From Pseudomonas azotoformans (GTDB lineage Bacteria > Pseudomonadota > Gammaproteobacteria > Pseudomonadales > Pseudomonadaceae): DNA of 64,000 nucleotides. The stretch spans positions 3,844,001 through 3,908,000 of the forward strand of contig NZ_LT629702.1 of assembly GCF_900103345.1 (NCBI RefSeq), given 5' to 3'. The position numbers and the translations under genes were made by a program. The notes beneath the pieces are model-generated. The model saw nothing but the letters and a program-made list of their open reading frames with translations. It ran no database searches and was not told the origin of the DNA. Of this stretch, positions 1-13,048 are shown piece after piece. Position 1 is the first letter of the stretch; every line of letters begins with the position of its first letter.

Positions 1-1009
1 ACCAAGAATGCTTTTGTAATGCCGTTTATCAACACGGTGCTGGGTTATGACGTGTTTGATCCGCAAGAAGTGACGCCTGAGTTTGTCTGCGATGTCGGGA
101 CGAAGAAAGGTGAAAAAATCGACTACGCCATCATGAAAGACGGCGAAGTTCAGATACTCATTGAATGCAAAAAAAATCGGCGAGTCACTGAACATCAATC
201 ATGCCTCGCAGCTATTTCGGTATTTTCATGTCACCAGCGCAAGAATCTCAATTCTCACCAACGGCCAGGTCTATCGGTTTTTTACTGATCTGGACGCACC
301 TAACAAGATGGACGAAAAGCCATTTCTAGAGCTGGACCTGCTGGACATTGATGAGTATTCCGTACCGGAGTTGATAAAGCTGACAAAGTCAGCCTTCGAC
401 GTCGATTCAATCATTAACGCTGCGGGAGAGCTGAAATATGTCAGCCAGCTCAAGAAGCTGATTGGCGCTCAAGTCAGTAAACCGGAAGACGACTTCGTTA
501 AATTCTTTGCCTCCCGCGTTTACGAGGGAGTCATCACTCAGAGAGTCCGTGAGCAGTTTTTCGAACTGACACGTAAAGCCTTGGCTCAGTTTCTGAATGA
601 CCAGATCAATGATCGACTCAAGTCGGCCATGAGCGGGGTAATTCAACCGACGATAGCTTCATTGACCGTCACGAACAGCGCAAATACGGATCTTCAGGAA
701 CGAGACGAATCGGAAGACAAGATCCTGACGACGCTTGAAGAACTGGAGGGCTATCACATCGTCCGCGCTGTCGTACGCTCCGTTGTAGATGCCAAACGAA
801 TCGTTCAACGCGATACCCAAAGCTATTTTGGGATTTTACTGGACGACAACAATCGCAAGCCTATCTGCCGTCTTCACTTCAATCGCAGCCAAAAATACCT
901 CGGGATATTCGACGAGGAAAAAAATGAAACCCGGCACGCCATTTCATCCATTGATGAGATTTACGAATACGCGGATCAACTGAAAAAAACCGTGGGTTAT
1001 TACGACTGA
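1..1009 (+). pseudogene. HsdR-N-type restriction endonuclease-like protein, 5' truncated by the window edge and frameshifted
   Basis: The reading frame is open from the window edge. Its first part carries a PD-(D/E)xK nuclease core: Asp in KIDYAI, then the ExK signature in ILIECKK. This resembles the type I restriction HsdR N-terminal family (HSDR_N_2). At bases 169-176 there is a run of eight A. With seven A the protein would read IECKKIGESLN and continue smoothly into the downstream frame, which runs to a stop at 1009. As written, the upstream frame ends at 288, after about 40 out-of-frame residues. The downstream part (about 280 residues) is a helical region plus a beta-rich C-terminus of unknown role. 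The protein has no helicase domain, so it is not a full HsdR; such stand-alone proteins are often annotated as restriction endonucleases. The break could be a real mutation, a slippage site or an assembly error. Confidence 0.7.
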
Positions 1010-1045
1010 AAGCCGCACCGGAATATTTTCAGCCGTCGATAACCC

Positions 1046-1180
1046 TGTGGTGAGCGGGCTTGCCCCGCGTTGGGCTGCGCAGCAGCCCCAATAAAGAGCA
1101 GCGCAGTGTGTCTGGCACTCCTCAATTTATTGTTTTGGGGCTGCTCCGCAGCCCAACGCGGGGCAAGCCCGCTCACCACA
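1046..1180. repeat. Large inverted repeat (REP-like), about 45-bp arms
   Basis: The arms are 1046-1090 and 1136-1180 and are near-perfect reverse complements (TGTGGTGAGCGGGCTTGCCC at the outer end), separated by about 45 bases. It lies between the nuclease remnant and the DUF3077 gene, which converge here. The core GCGGGCTTGCCCCGC resembles the REP palindromes elsewhere in the window but the flanks differ, so it is a separate REP class. It could also act as a bidirectional transcription stop, although no clear T-run follows. Confidence 0.8.
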
Positions 1181-1196
1181 AAAGCAAATTCACCTC

Positions 1197-1487
1197 TTAA
1201 GTTGCAGATGTCATCGCCTGGGTCAGGTCATCCACTACGGCTTTGTCCATCTCACACAGATAGTGCGCGGCCCAGGCGTATTGCTCGCCACGTACATCCA
1301 TCGCGGCTTCCATGGCGAGTTTCTTGGAATAAAAAAGCAAAGTGGAGGCGTGTTCCAAAGCTTCCTCAATCGGCATGCCGGAATTGACACGAAACAGCGG
1401 TTTTTCGTTTTCGCCGTAGTCGCCGAAAGTGACGACACCGAGTGTGGTGATTGCGGACAAGGGTGGATCAGGGACGACTTTGCTCAT
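1197..1487 (-). CDS. DUF3077 family protein
   Basis: This is a 96-residue acidic, helical protein without signal peptide or membrane segment. The central part (FRVNSGMPIEEALEHAS followed by LLFYSKKLAMEAAM) matches what I know of the Pseudomonas family DUF3077, whose function is unknown. I chose the ATG at 1485-1487 (MSKVV) because AAGAGA sits just upstream; an in-frame start ten codons earlier has poorer support. The gene stands alone, preceded by an unusually structured leader (1547-1623) and followed by the large inverted repeat. Nothing in the sequence indicates a biochemical role. Confidence 0.7.
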   Translation of the reverse strand: MSKVVPDPPLSAITTLGVVTFGDYGENEKPLFRVNSGMPIEEALEHASTLLFYSKKLAMEAAMDVRGEQYAWAAHYLCEMDKAVVDDLTQAMTSAT

Positions 1488-1546
1488 GATGATTGCTCTC
1501 TTATGAAGTCGAGCCACCAGATCACATCGCTAAACATGAAGAGGGT

Positions 1547-1623
1547 GGCAGCTGTGTGCAGGTTAGCGATCCGGGTCTGAGAGCACCCCGGGTAGACTCA
1601 AAGGTCTCCCGCACACAGCCGCC
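1547..1623 (-). promoter_or_regulatory. Candidate structured 5' leader of the DUF3077 gene (three-stem RNA)
   Basis: On the minus strand the arms at 1623-1611 (GGCGGCTGTGTGC) and 1559-1547 (GCACACAGCTGCC) pair over 13 bp with a single G-U. The enclosed segment holds two further hairpins: AGAC/GTCT around CTTTGA, and CCGGG/CCCGG around 1571-1591. The result is a closed three-way junction ending 60 bases before the DUF3077 start codon. It is not a Rho-independent terminator, as no T-run follows. Folding was done by eye; regulation is inference. Confidence 0.5.
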
Positions 1624-1914
1624 ATAAAACGCTAAAAGCTGACAGATACCAGCTAATGCTATTGGGAGCGGTGCCACTCTTGAGGCTCGGATCGCTCAAC
1701 CCGGCCGCTGATATGCAGCGACCCAAAGAGGCTAATGATCCAAACGGTACGTCACAATAGGCCAGAGATTCTCTAGGAAACGTCCTGCAATTTAAAGGGA
1801 ATCGTCATTGATGGCCCTTTAGCCCAACACCTTTCTCACCATCCTTTCACACCGCCCCAACAAACCCCTGACTAGACTTCCCCTATCAGCCGTGAAACGG
1901 CCAGGGAGTACGCC
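1624..1914. other. Intergenic region, no gene seen
   Basis: Divergent spacer between the DUF3077 leader and the lipoprotein gene. I see no coding frame with codon bias, tRNA or mobile element. It presumably holds both promoters; none could be assigned confidently. GGGAG at 1904-1908 is the ribosome site of the lipoprotein gene. Confidence 0.4.
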
Positions 1915-2271
1915 ATGTGGCGGTCTGCGGTAATGCTGTGTGCAATGGTGTTGTTGGCGGGTTGCCAGTCGACCCATCAGGAGTTGTTGGCCAAGGGTTA
2001 CCCACCGGCGTTTGCCGATGGTTTTGATGACGGTTGCAGCAGCGGTCGCCAGGCGGCCGGGGTGATCAGCGGGGAGTTTCGCAAGAACGTGCCGCGTTAT
2101 CTCAAGGTCCGCGAATACGCCGAGGGCTGGGAGGATGGTTTCCGCCAGTGCAAGGCCATGCGCGAGAACGAAGACCTGCGCGACTACAAGGACAATCACT
2201 GGGACGACCGCGAACGCGCCTGGCAACACGAAAAGGACCGCGACGCCGCCAGGGCCTATCGTTCGCAGTAG
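1915..2271 (+). CDS. Small predicted lipoprotein
   Basis: 118 residues. The N-terminus has a hydrophobic signal and a lipobox, LLAGC, with Cys16 as the predicted acylation site. Residue +2 is Gln, which favours outer-membrane sorting under the usual Lol rule. The mature part is hydrophilic and rich in Asp, Arg and Gly, including repeated FADGFDDGC/YAEGWEDGF segments (a G-x-x-D-G-F/C pattern seen twice), and ends in a charged helix. GGGAG lies just upstream of the ATG. I do not recognise a named family; it looks like a Pseudomonas-specific envelope protein. Confidence 0.75.
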   Translation: MWRSAVMLCAMVLLAGCQSTHQELLAKGYPPAFADGFDDGCSSGRQAAGVISGEFRKNVPRYLKVREYAEGWEDGFRQCKAMRENEDLRDYKDNHWDDRERAWQHEKDRDAARAYRSQ

Positions 2272-2367
2272 GTAGCGGACGCAGAGCGTCCAGGGCAGCA
2301 TTCCTACGCAGAGCATGGGAACGATTGCGCGGCGATCATGGCCCAAGCTCCATTGAGGGAGAACGTC

Positions 2368-4238
<1,871 letters not shown>

Positions 4239-4249
4239 TTAACAATTCA

Positions 4250-4278
4250 TGTCGCACCGCGACAGGGCAAAATGTCGC
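4250..4278. promoter_or_regulatory. Candidate ArgR-type operator upstream of gdhA
   Basis: TGTCGC occurs as a direct repeat at 4250-4255 and 4273-4278, with an inverted copy GCGACA at 4259-4264. TGTCGC is the conserved core of the half-site described for ArgR of P. aeruginosa (TGTCGC-N8-AA), and ArgR is known there to repress gdhA. The AA part is imperfect here and the repeat spacing is 23 bp. The cluster lies 60-88 bases upstream of the gdhA start. Confidence 0.45.
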
Positions 4279-4379
4279 CTTTGTGAATTTAAATGGTGCA
4301 TTGGATATAAATAAACCGGCATATTTGCACCAAAAAAGGGATGTCGATCTGGAGCATGCACCAACAGTCAAACCGCCTT

Positions 4380-4457
4380 CGCGAGCAAGCCCGCTCCCAC
4401 ATTTGATCGTGTTCCAGCTTTGGAATGCGGCCAAATGTGGGAGCGGGCTTGCTCGCG
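4380..4457. repeat. REP doublet (GTGGGAGCGGGCTTGCTCGCG class)
   Basis: Inverted arms of about 25 bp (4380-4404 and 4433-4457) flank a 28-base spacer. The arm is a hybrid in sequence between the two major REP classes in this window. It lies between gdhA and the ettA terminator. Confidence 0.85.
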
Positions 4458-4490
4458 ATGAATCCACCTCGGTCTTCCAGAAAAAACGCA

Positions 4491-4520
4491 AAAAAAAACG
4501 GAGCCCGTAGGCTCCGCTTT
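4491..4520 (-). terminator. Rho-independent terminator of ettA
   Basis: On the minus strand a GGAGCC/GGCTCC stem with a TACG loop is followed by about nine T. It begins about 20 bases after the ettA stop codon. Confidence 0.85.
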
Positions 4521-4539
4521 TTCATAACACCCGCCCGAA

Positions 4540-6204
<1,665 letters not shown>

Positions 6205-6491
6205 GGAGAACCTAGCGTCAGTGACTGATGAATTAAGCGGACGAAGCCCGTGCCAGGCCATGCGCGGCGCGGGCCGTTGACTCTCATCAATGCCTGCGTG
6301 CGGTATAAAGCCTGAATATCTGGGGCTGGAACGCCCCCGCGTAACCGGCAAAGCTACCTGAATGCGCTTGGTCAGTCCAGCCAGGCAAGGGCTGGCACTT
6401 TGCCACAAGTCAAGGCATGCTAGCCGCCCTCCGGGCGTCCGGCTTATAGTGCACGTCGCGCGCCAGTCCAGCCAAACCGCAGGATCACAGC

Positions 6492-9400
6492 TTGTCCAAA
6501 GTCACGCCGCCAACTCCCCTGCGCGCCGCTCATATAGCGCCGGGAGCGCCCCTGCACGGCACCCTCAAAGGCGCATTGGCGACGCTCGTCCTCATGCTGC
6601 TCGCATTATTGTTCTGGCAACTGCTGGACCAACTGCAGCAAAACCAGAAGAACCAGCAGCAATACACCATCGACTACAGCGCCGACCTGGCCGAACAGAT
6701 CAGCCTGAACATGGCCCTCAGCGCAAAGATCGCCCTGAACCTGCTGCCGATGGTCGAGCCGCCGCGTGACAGCGAACAGCAACAGGCCTTGATGCGGACC
6801 TTGCAACGTTCGTTGCCGGAACTGCGCAGCATCGCCCTGCTCGCCCCCAGCGGCGCAATGATCAGTGACAGCGCCACTGACAGCCAGGACAGCGCCTGGC
6901 TCGAAGAGCTGGTGCAACGCAGCCATGGCCAGGCCTATTACCTGAGCAACAGCAACGACGGCACCCTCATCTATCTCTTGTTGCACCAGCCCAGTGGCGG
7001 CTCACGGATGTACTGGGCGCTGCGCCTGGCGCCCAACTACCTGACCAATCTCACCCGCCAGGACGGCCAGGGCCAGCGCCCGATGTGGGCCATCGAAAAC
7101 CGCCTCAACCATCGCGTGGTCAGCCGTGACAGCGGCATGCCGGCGCAGTGGGCCTCGGCGCTGACCCCGGACGAATTGAACAAAAGCGTACTGGTTACCC
7201 CCCTGAGCAAAAGCGACTGGCAATTACGCGGGCTGTTCGACCGCAGCGCCGTGCTGGAGCAACTGCTGCCGGCCTTCATCGGCAAATGCCTGCTGGGCCT
7301 GGCGTTTTCGTTGATCCCGGTGATCGTACTGCTGAACATGCGCCGCCGTCAGCGCCAGGTGCATGAGGGGCGGCGGCGCTACCAGGATATTTTCGAAGGC
7401 ACCGGCGTGGCCCTCTGCGTGCTGGACCTGTCAGGGCTGAATGCGTTCTTCGACAAGACTCGGCTGGAGACCCGCGAGCAACTGCACGCCTGGCTACAGG
7501 ACAACCCCGGCGAGCGCCAGCAACTGCTCAAGGAACTGCGCGTCACCGAGGTCAACCAGGTGGCGGTCAGCCTGTTGAACGTGGGTTCCTGCGAGCAGGC
7601 CTGGGAGCGCCTGATCGATGACTGCCCACGCAACGCTACGTCCATCGGTTACCACATTCTCGAAGCCGTCCTGACCCAACAAAGCCAGTTGGAGCTGGAA
7701 ATCCAGCTCAAGGACGTGGCCGGCAACGAGCAATACCTGTGGCTGGTGATGCGCCTGCCTGAGCAGCAGGACGATTTCAAGGCGGTGATCCTCAGCATCA
7801 GCGATATCACCAGCCGCAAGCTGATCGAACTGTCGCTGGTGGAACGCGAGAGTTTCTGGTCGGACGTGGTGCGCACCGTGCCCGACCACCTGTATGTGCA
7901 GGATGTGATCAGCCAGCGCATGATTTTCAGCAACCACCACCTCGGCCACACCCTCGGTTATAACAAGGCCGAATTGCAGCAAATGGGCGAGTACTTCTGG
8001 GAAATCCTGCTGCACCCCGAAGACGCCGAGCATTACCACGACTTGCGCCAGCAACAGCGCCAGGTCGGCTACACCACCCAACTGCAATGCCAACTGCGTT
8101 TCCGTCACCGCAATAACGACTGGCGGCGCTTCGATATTCGCGAACAGGCCCTGGCGCGGGACAAGACTGCGCAAATCACCCGTATCATCGGCGTGGCCAA
8201 GGACATCACCGACCAGATCGAAGCCAGCGAATCCCTGCGCGACAGCGAACAGCGCTACCGCATGCTGGCCGAAAGCATCAGCGACGTGATCTGCTCCACC
8301 GACAGCCAGTTGGCCCTCAACTACGTCAGCCCGTCGGTCAACGCCGTGCTCGGCTATGACGTGGACTGGGTGTTCAAGAACGGCTGGCAATCGATCATTG
8401 CCAACCCGCAGCAACTGACCGGCATTTACAGCCTGATGGAACAGGTCAGCCGCGCGCTGGGCGACCCAGAGGCGCTGAACAGGCTGCGTGATGAGATCCA
8501 GACCCAGCTGTTCCTGTTCGACTGCCTGCGTGCCGACGGTCGCAAGGTGCCGATCGAACTGCGCCTGGTGCTGGTGTGGGACGAGCACGGCGCGTTCGAG
8601 GGCATCCTCGGGGTGGGCCGCGATATCAGCCAGCAACGCCGCGCCGAGAAAGACCTGCGCATGGCGGCCACGGTATTCGAACACTCAACCTCAGCGATCC
8701 TGATCACCGACCCCGCCGGCTATATCGTGCAGGCCAACGAGGCGTTCAGCCGGGTCAGCGGCTATGCGGTCAGCGATGTGCTCGACCAGTTGCCGAACAT
8801 GCTCACCGTCGATGAACAACAGGAAGCCCACCTGCGCTATGTGCTCAAGCAGTTGCACCAGCACAGCACCTGGGAAGGCGAGGTGTGGCTCAAGCGTCGC
8901 AATGGCGAGCATTACCCGGCGTGGGTCGGCATTACTGCCGTGTTCGACGATGAAGGTGACCTGGCCAGCTATGTATGCTTTTTCAGTGACATCAGCGAGC
9001 GCAAGGCCAGCGAACAGCGCATCCACCGCCTGGCCTACTACGACGCCCTGACCCACCTGCCCAACCGCACGCTGTTCCAGGACCGCCTGCACACCGCGCT
9101 GCAGTCGGCGGAACGACAGAAGTCGTGGGTGGTGCTGATGTTCCTCGACCTCGACCGCTTCAAGCCGATCAACGACTCCCTGGGCCACGCCGCCGGCGAC
9201 CGCATGCTCAAGGAAATGGCCACGCGCCTGCTGGGCTGCGTCGCCGAAGACGACACCGTGGCGCGCATGGGCGGCGACGAGTTCACCTTGCTCCTGCAAC
9301 CACGGGTCAACCGTGACATGGCACTCAACCGTGCGATTCATGTGGCCGAGCAGATCCTCGCCAGCCTGGTGAAACCCTTTGTGCTGGAAGGCCGTGAGTT

Positions 9401-10343
9401 CTTTGTGACCGCCAGTATCGGTATCGCCCTGAGCCCGCAGGACGGCAACGAACTGAGCCAGTTGATGAAAAACGCCGACACGGCGATGTATCACGCCAAG
9501 GAACGCGGCAAGAACAACTTCCAGTTCTACCAGGCCGACATGAACGCCAGCGCCCTGGAACGCCTGGAGCTGGAAAGCGACCTGCGCCATGCGCTGGAGC
9601 AGAACGAATTCGTGCTCTATTACCAGCCGCAGTTCAGCGGCGACGGCAAACGCCTGACCGGCGCCGAAGCCCTGCTGCGCTGGCGCCACCCGCGCCGCGG
9701 CCTGGTGCCGCCGGGGGACTTCATCCCGGTGCTGGAAGAGTTGGGCCTGGTGGTGGATGTGGGCGACTGGGTGATCAGTGAGGCCTGTCGTCAGCTCAAG
9801 ACCTGGCACCAGAACAAGGTGCGGGTGCCGAAAGTCTCGGTGAACATCTCGGCACGGCAATTCTCCGACGGCCAGTTGGGTACGCGCATCGCCACCATCC
9901 TCAAGGACACCGGCTTGCCGCCGGCGTGCCTGGAGCTGGAGTTGACCGAAAGTATCCTGATGCGTGAGGTCAACGAGGCCATGCAGATCCTCGACAGCCT
10001 GAAGAACCTGGGCCTGAGCATTGCGGTCGACGACTTCGGCACCGGTTACTCGTCGCTCAACTACCTCAAGCAATTCCCCATCGACGTATTGAAGATCGAC
10101 CGTACCTTCGTGGATGGCCTGCCCTCCGGCGAACAGGACGCGCAGATTGCCCGCGCCATTATCGCCATGGCCCACAGCCTGAACCTGGCGGTGATCGCCG
10201 AGGGTGTGGAAACCCATGAGCAGCTGGATTTCCTGCGTGAGCATGGCTGTGATGAAGTGCAGGGGTATCTGTTCGGGCGGCCGATGCCGGCGAACCGGTT
10301 CGAGGCGCAGTTCAGCAATGATGCGCTGTTCATGTTCGACTGA
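6492..10343 (+). CDS. morA: MorA: membrane multi-PAS diguanylate cyclase/phosphodiesterase
   Basis: 1283 residues. Order: transmembrane helix near residues 20-45, periplasmic loop, second transmembrane helix near 258-280, several PAS/PAC sensor domains to about residue 840, then GGDEF (intact motif at residues 927-931) and EAL (EAL at 1059-1061, followed by LRW). Both catalytic motifs look intact, so synthesis and hydrolysis of cyclic di-GMP are both possible. The inhibitory I-site, normally RxxD five residues before GGDEF, reads AEDD and lacks the Arg. The gene directly precedes glyA, as morA does in other pseudomonads, where MorA controls flagellar timing, biofilm formation and protease secretion. 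It uses a TTG start preceded by AGGA. Confidence 0.88.
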   Translation: MSKVTPPTPLRAAHIAPGAPLHGTLKGALATLVLMLLALLFWQLLDQLQQNQKNQQQYTIDYSADLAEQISLNMALSAKIALNLLPMVEPPRDSEQQQALMRTLQRSLPELRSIALLAPSGAMISDSATDSQDSAWLEELVQRSHGQAYYLSNSNDGTLIYLLLHQPSGGSRMYWALRLAPNYLTNLTRQDGQGQRPMWAIENRLNHRVVSRDSGMPAQWASALTPDELNKSVLVTPLSKSDWQLRGLFDRSAVLEQLLPAFIGKCLLGLAFSLIPVIVLLNMRRRQRQVHEGRRRYQDIFEGTGVALCVLDLSGLNAFFDKTRLETREQLHAWLQDNPGERQQLLKELRVTEVNQVAVSLLNVGSCEQAWERLIDDCPRNATSIGYHILEAVLTQQSQLELEIQLKDVAGNEQYLWLVMRLPEQQDDFKAVILSISDITSRKLIELSLVERESFWSDVVRTVPDHLYVQDVISQRMIFSNHHLGHTLGYNKAELQQMGEYFWEILLHPEDAEHYHDLRQQQRQVGYTTQLQCQLRFRHRNNDWRRFDIREQALARDKTAQITRIIGVAKDITDQIEASESLRDSEQRYRMLAESISDVICSTDSQLALNYVSPSVNAVLGYDVDWVFKNGWQSIIANPQQLTGIYSLMEQVSRALGDPEALNRLRDEIQTQLFLFDCLRADGRKVPIELRLVLVWDEHGAFEGILGVGRDISQQRRAEKDLRMAATVFEHSTSAILITDPAGYIVQANEAFSRVSGYAVSDVLDQLPNMLTVDEQQEAHLRYVLKQLHQHSTWEGEVWLKRRNGEHYPAWVGITAVFDDEGDLASYVCFFSDISERKASEQRIHRLAYYDALTHLPNRTLFQDRLHTALQSAERQKSWVVLMFLDLDRFKPINDSLGHAAGDRMLKEMATRLLGCVAEDDTVARMGGDEFTLLLQPRVNRDMALNRAIHVAEQILASLVKPFVLEGREFFVTASIGIALSPQDGNELSQLMKNADTAMYHAKERGKNNFQFYQADMNASALERLELESDLRHALEQNEFVLYYQPQFSGDGKRLTGAEALLRWRHPRRGLVPPGDFIPVLEELGLVVDVGDWVISEACRQLKTWHQNKVRVPKVSVNISARQFSDGQLGTRIATILKDTGLPPACLELELTESILMREVNEAMQILDSLKNLGLSIAVDDFGTGYSSLNYLKQFPIDVLKIDRTFVDGLPSGEQDAQIARAIIAMAHSLNLAVIAEGVETHEQLDFLREHGCDEVQGYLFGRPMPANRFEAQFSNDALFMFD

Positions 10344-10369
10344 AATTCTGCGGTGAGGCCACTGGCCTC

Positions 10370-10441
10370 ATCGGGGGCAAGCCCCCTCCCACGCTCTGAT
10401 CTGCGAACACATTCAACTATGGGAGGGGGCTTGCCCCCGAT
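10370..10441. repeat. REP doublet (GTGGGAGGGGGCTTGCCCCC class)
   Basis: Arms ATCGGGGGCAAGCCCCCTCC and its reverse complement are separated by about 28 bases. It sits between morA and glyA. A small extra hairpin (GAGGCC/GGCCTC) abuts it on the left. Confidence 0.85.
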
Positions 10442-10573
10442 CAGGCACTCGCAGCCACCGCCTATCCCCAGATGAGCCCCACTTGTCCGCGACATGATGT
10501 CCTTTCATATGCCATCTAAAACCCATTGGGTTAGAATGCCCTCCTTTTCTGCCCCCGATCCTTGAGGACCGCC

Positions 10574-11827
10574 ATGTTCAGCCGTGATTTGACTATTGCC
10601 AAGTACGACGCCGATCTCTTCGCCGCCATGGAGCAAGAAGCCGTGCGCCAGGAAGAGCACATTGAGCTGATCGCTTCGGAAAACTACACCAGCCCTGCGG
10701 TGATGGAGGCTCAAGGTTCGGTTCTGACCAACAAGTACGCCGAAGGCTACCCAGGCAAGCGCTACTACGGTGGTTGCGAGTACGTCGACGTGGTTGAGCA
10801 GCTGGCCATCGACCGTGCCAAGGAACTGTTCGGCGCCGATTACGCCAACGTCCAGCCACACGCCGGTTCCCAAGCCAACAGCGCCGTGTACCTGGCCCTG
10901 CTGCAAGGCGGCGACACTATCCTGGGCATGAGCCTGGCCCACGGTGGTCACCTGACCCACGGTGCCAGCGTTTCCTCCTCCGGCAAGCTGTACAACGCCG
11001 TTCAATACGGTATCGATGCCAACGGCCTGATCGACTACGACGAAGTCGAGCGCCTGGCGGTTGAACACAAGCCAAAAATGATCGTGGCCGGTTTCTCTGC
11101 CTACTCGCAGATCCTGGACTTCCCACGCTTCCGCGCCATCGCAGACAAAGTCGGTGCGTACCTGTTCGTCGACATGGCCCACGTGGCCGGTCTGGTCGCC
11201 GCTGGCGTCTACCCGAACCCGGTGCCTTTCGCTGACGTCGTGACCACCACCACCCACAAGACCCTGCGCGGTCCACGTGGCGGCCTGATCCTGGCTCGCG
11301 CCAACGCCGACATCGAGAAGAAGCTGAACTCCGCTGTATTCCCAGGCGCCCAGGGTGGCCCGCTGGAGCACGTGATCGCCGCCAAAGCGATCTGCTTCAA
11401 GGAAGCACTGCAGCCTGAGTTCAAGACCTACCAGCAACAAGTGGTCAAGAACGCCCAGGCCATGGCCAGCGTGTTCATCGAGCGCGGCTTTGACGTAGTG
11501 TCTGGCGGTACCGAGAACCACCTGTTCCTGCTGTCGCTGATCAAGCAGGACATTTCCGGTAAAGATGCTGACGCGGCACTGGGCAAAGCCTTCATCACCG
11601 TGAACAAGAACTCCGTGCCGAACGACCCACGTTCGCCGTTCGTCACCTCCGGCCTGCGCTTCGGCACCCCGGCTGTGACCACTCGTGGTTTCAAGGAAGC
11701 AGAGTGCAAGGAACTGGCTGGCTGGATCTGCGACATCCTGGCAGACCTGAACAACGAAGCCGTGATCGACGCGGTACGTGAGAAGGTCAAGGCCATCTGC
11801 AAGAAGCTGCCGGTGTACGGCGCGTAA
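10574..11827 (+). CDS. glyA: Serine hydroxymethyltransferase
   Basis: 417 residues, full length. It interconverts serine and glycine with tetrahydrofolate, supplying one-carbon units. The PLP lysine is Lys229 in [14 protein letters not shown]; the N-terminal [12 protein letters not shown] and [10 protein letters not shown] signatures are present. The ATG at 10574 follows GAGGA at good spacing; an in-frame ATG four codons upstream was rejected. Codon use is strongly biased (CTG, AAG, GGC, CTGs), as expected for a highly expressed gene. A terminator stem interrupted by a REP doublet follows it. Confidence 0.96.
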   Translation: MFSRDLTIAKYDADLFAAMEQEAVRQEEHIELIASENYTSPAVMEAQGSVLTNKYAEGYPGKRYYGGCEYVDVVEQLAIDRAKELFGADYANVQPHAGSQANSAVYLALLQGGDTILGMSLAHGGHLTHGASVSSSGKLYNAVQYGIDANGLIDYDEVERLAVEHKPKMIVAGFSAYSQILDFPRFRAIADKVGAYLFVDMAHVAGLVAAGVYPNPVPFADVVTTTTHKTLRGPRGGLILARANADIEKKLNSAVFPGAQGGPLEHVIAAKAICFKEALQPEFKTYQQQVVKNAQAMASVFIERGFDVVSGGTENHLFLLSLIKQDISGKDADAALGKAFITVNKNSVPNDPRSPFVTSGLRFGTPAVTTRGFKEAECKELAGWICDILADLNNEAVIDAVREKVKAICKKLPVYGA

Positions 11828-11836
11828 TAAAAAGAA

Positions 11837-11955
11837 GCCCACTGTAGGAGCGAGCTTGCTCGCGAAAAACGTCAACGATAACGCGTGCATCCTGGATGCA
11901 CGCGGTGCCTATGCGTTCTTCGCGAGCAAGCTCGCTCCTACAGGTGGGCTTTTTT
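11837..11955 (+). terminator. glyA terminator with a REP doublet in its loop
   Basis: GCCCAC at 11837-11842 pairs with GTGGGC at 11944-11949, which is followed directly by six T. The whole interval between the two half-stems is the REP doublet 11843-11942, itself able to form hairpins. Pairing is visible directly; termination is inference. Confidence 0.55.
11843..11942 (+). repeat. REP doublet, long-spacer class (TGTAGGAGCGAGCTTGCTCG), copy 1
   Basis: Two inverted arms of about 24 bp enclose a 52-base spacer with its own hairpin (GCGTGCAT/ATGCACGC). Spacer sequence is shared with the copies at 20888, 44197 (inverted) and 56669. Confidence 0.9.
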
Positions 11956-12913
11956 ATGCCCGATAGACGCGCTGGAAACCCTCGCGAATCTTGTCTTCGG
12001 GCAACTCATCGGCAATAAACACAATCACACTCTCCCGCGCCTCGCCTTCGGCCCATTCGGTATCCCAATCGAAGCCGTAGAGCTTCAGCACGCCCTGGAA
12101 CACCATGCGCCGGTCTTCCCCGGCAATGTTCAGCACGCCCTTGTAGCGCAGCAGTTGCTTGCCGTGGTCTTCCAGCAGTTCGTTCATGAACTCACTGAGT
12201 CGGTCGATATCCAGCGGCTGGTCGGTGCGCAGCACCAGGCTGGAGATACGGTCGATGGACGGTGCGGCGCGCACCGGGCGCAGGCTCATGCCCGCGTTGA
12301 GGTTGAAGCCGCGCACATCGAGCAGTTCGGCCAAATCAATCTTGCCGTGCTCGACCACACGAATCGGCGCACGGCGGTTGATACGTGTGAGGCGTTCGCT
12401 GAGTGCCTCGAAGGTGGCGTTATCCACCAGGTCGCGCTTGCTCACCAGCAGGCGGTCGGCAAAGCCGATCTGGGCCTGGGCGATGGTCTGGGTCAGGTGG
12501 TGCTCGGCGTGGGCCGCGTCCACCAGGGTGATGATGCCGTCGAGGATGTAGCGCTCACGCAATTCCTCGTCGATGAAAAAGGTCTGGGCCACCGGAGCCG
12601 GGTCGGCCAGGCCGGTGCACTCGATCACCAGGCGGTCGAAGGCGATCTCGCCGCTGTCCAGGCGTTCGAGCAGCAGGTACAAGGCTTTGGTCAGGTCGGT
12701 GTGGATGGTGCAGCACACGCAGCCGTTAGACAGGGTCATGACTTGCACCGGCTCTGCGCCCAATAGCTGGGTGTCGATACCGGCGTCGCTGAATTCGTTT
12801 TCGATCACGGCGATTTTCAGGCCATGCTCGGCCTTGAGCAGGTGGCGTAGCAAGGTGGTCTTGCCGGCGCCGAGGAAGCCGCTGAGGACGGTAACCGGAA
12901 TGGGAGAGGACAA
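11954..12913 (-). CDS. CobW/COG0523-family G3E GTPase (YjiA-like metallochaperone)
   Basis: 319 residues. The P-loop is GFLGAGKTTLL, the metal-binding CxCC motif typical of this family reads GCVCCT, and a G3E-type specificity loop reads SKRD. The C-terminal CobW domain contains VLNIAGEDRRMVFQGV. These proteins deliver metals, often zinc, to client enzymes using GTP. I start it at the TTG 12911-12913, which follows AAGGAGA at 5 bases; longer frames run into the neighbouring REP. It lies upstream of nothing on its strand but is co-oriented with the yjiX-like and cstA genes, the same neighbourhood as in P. aeruginosa. Confidence 0.85.
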   Translation of the reverse strand: MSSPIPVTVLSGFLGAGKTTLLRHLLKAEHGLKIAVIENEFSDAGIDTQLLGAEPVQVMTLSNGCVCCTIHTDLTKALYLLLERLDSGEIAFDRLVIECTGLADPAPVAQTFFIDEELRERYILDGIITLVDAAHAEHHLTQTIAQAQIGFADRLLVSKRDLVDNATFEALSERLTRINRRAPIRVVEHGKIDLAELLDVRGFNLNAGMSLRPVRAAPSIDRISSLVLRTDQPLDIDRLSEFMNELLEDHGKQLLRYKGVLNIAGEDRRMVFQGVLKLYGFDWDTEWAEGEARESVIVFIADELPEDKIREGFQRVYRA

Positions 12914-12944
12914 AATATTCTCCTTGAAGGAACACTGAAACAAA

Positions 12945-13032
12945 TGTGGGAGGGGGCTTGCCCCCGATAGCAGCGTGTCAGGCACTTATCTGTCACTGAC
13001 ACACCGCTATCGGGAGCAAGCCCCCTCCCACA
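12945..13032. repeat. REP doublet (GTGGGAGGGGGCTTGCCCCC class)
   Basis: Arms of about 24 bp surround a spacer with partial dyad symmetry (GCGTGTCAGGCAC...). It lies between the yjiX-like gene and the CobW-type gene. Confidence 0.85.
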
Positions 13033-13048
13033 GGGATATTGCGTTAAC

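Noticed and set aside
169..176. Programmed -1 frameshift at the A8 tract
   Set aside because: The needed shift is +1 (or loss of one A), not -1, so classical ribosomal slippage does not explain it.
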